6,455 bases of DNA, taken from positions 1 to 6,455 of the forward strand of contig JAFXNX010000057.1 of assembly GCA_017529175.1 (NCBI GenBank). The letters are read 5' to 3'. Made by a program: the position numbers and the translations under genes. This stretch comes from Clostridia bacterium (GTDB taxonomy: Bacteria; Bacillota_A; Clostridia; Oscillospirales; CAG-272). The notes beneath the pieces were generated by a model. The model was given only the letters and a program-made list of their open reading frames with translations, was not told the origin of the DNA and ran no database searches. Shown piece after piece: positions 6,264-6,455 of this stretch. Every line of letters begins with the position of its first letter. Position 1 is the stretch's first letter.

Positions 6264-6455
6264 TTAGTTGTTCTCGGGTGTGAAAAGCTTTTTCAGCCCG
6301 TCCTTATCGAGCCCCGTGCCGATGACGTCGGCTGACCCCGTGCGCACGTCGGCGTCTCCCGGGACGTAGTCGAAGTGGATCCACTCGCCGCCATCCCCAC
6401 GGACTATGCCCTTGGCGCGAAGCACCATGCCGAATCTTCCGGTCATAAGCTCGTC
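6264..6455 (-). CDS. CobW/COG0523-like GTPase, C-terminal fragment (cut by window edge)
   Basis: The reading frame is open from the window edge to a TAA at 6264-6266 and gives 63 residues. The methionine encoded at 6444-6446 is internal, because codons for Asp, Glu and Leu precede it without a stop. The segment RFGMVLRAKGIVRGD followed by WIHFDYVPGDADVR, then VIGTGLDKDGLKKLF, matches my knowledge of the C-terminal domain of clostridial G3E-family GTPases, in which a conserved RAKGI strand is followed by a W-x-x-F-D-Y segment and a final VIG-x-x-L...LF. The catalytic N-terminal domain lies outside the window, so nucleotide binding cannot be checked. It is the upstream partner of the gene at 5304-6248. 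Confidence 0.7.
   Translation of the reverse strand, partial: DELMTGRFGMVLRAKGIVRGDGGEWIHFDYVPGDADVRTGSADVIGTGLDKDGLKKLFTPENN

Noticed and set aside
5535..6335. Plus-strand open frame (266 codons) opposite the GTPase genes
   Set aside because: It spans the junction of two real minus-strand genes in antisense, and its Val/Arg-rich translation resembles no family.

Overview
The window looks like chromosomal DNA from a Bacillota genome, most likely an uncultured or gut-type member of Clostridia. The clues are roughly balanced base composition, frequent ATA (Ile) and AGA (Arg) codons, strong AGGAG/GGAG ribosome-binding sites, textbook sigma-A-type promoters, and protein sequences that resemble clostridial families (a PurA variant, a long PurB, and CobW/COG0523-like GTPases). 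No taxon was confirmed by search. I see no mobile element, CRISPR array, tRNA or rRNA.

Positions 1-159 (+) hold the end of a membrane-protein reading frame that probably starts before the window. Positions 182-4444 (-) are a compact three-gene purine operon, transcribed leftward in the order purA (adenylosuccinate synthetase), purB (adenylosuccinate lyase), guaA (GMP synthase). The genes are 8-10 nt apart, and the ribosome-binding sites of purB and guaA overlap the stop codon of the preceding gene. A strong promoter (4476-4505) drives the operon with a leader of only about 25 nt, leaving no room for a purine riboswitch. A hairpin at 168-189 with a U-tract on the minus strand ends the operon and overlaps the guaA stop codon. 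Together these genes take IMP to AMP (PurA then PurB) and XMP to GMP (GuaA). guaB, the IMP-to-XMP step, is not in the window.

Positions 4445-4634 are a divergent intergenic region with back-to-back promoters and an 8-bp inverted repeat that could be an operator. From 4635 to 5252 (+) there is a six-helix membrane protein of the HdeD/DUF308 type. A shared hairpin (5272-5295) separates it from the convergent minus-strand genes.

Positions 5304-6455 (-) hold two tandem genes 15 nt apart. The upstream one is cut by the window edge and shows the C-terminal domain of a CobW/COG0523-like (G3E) GTPase. The downstream one is complete (314 aa): a COG0523-like GTPase domain without the family's usual CxCC metal-binding motif, joined to a C-terminal domain resembling the soluble end of the YcgQ/TIGR03943 (DUF1980) permease-subunit family. 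This architecture and the tandem arrangement are the most interesting part of the window. A role in metal handling or in servicing a membrane permease is plausible but inferred.
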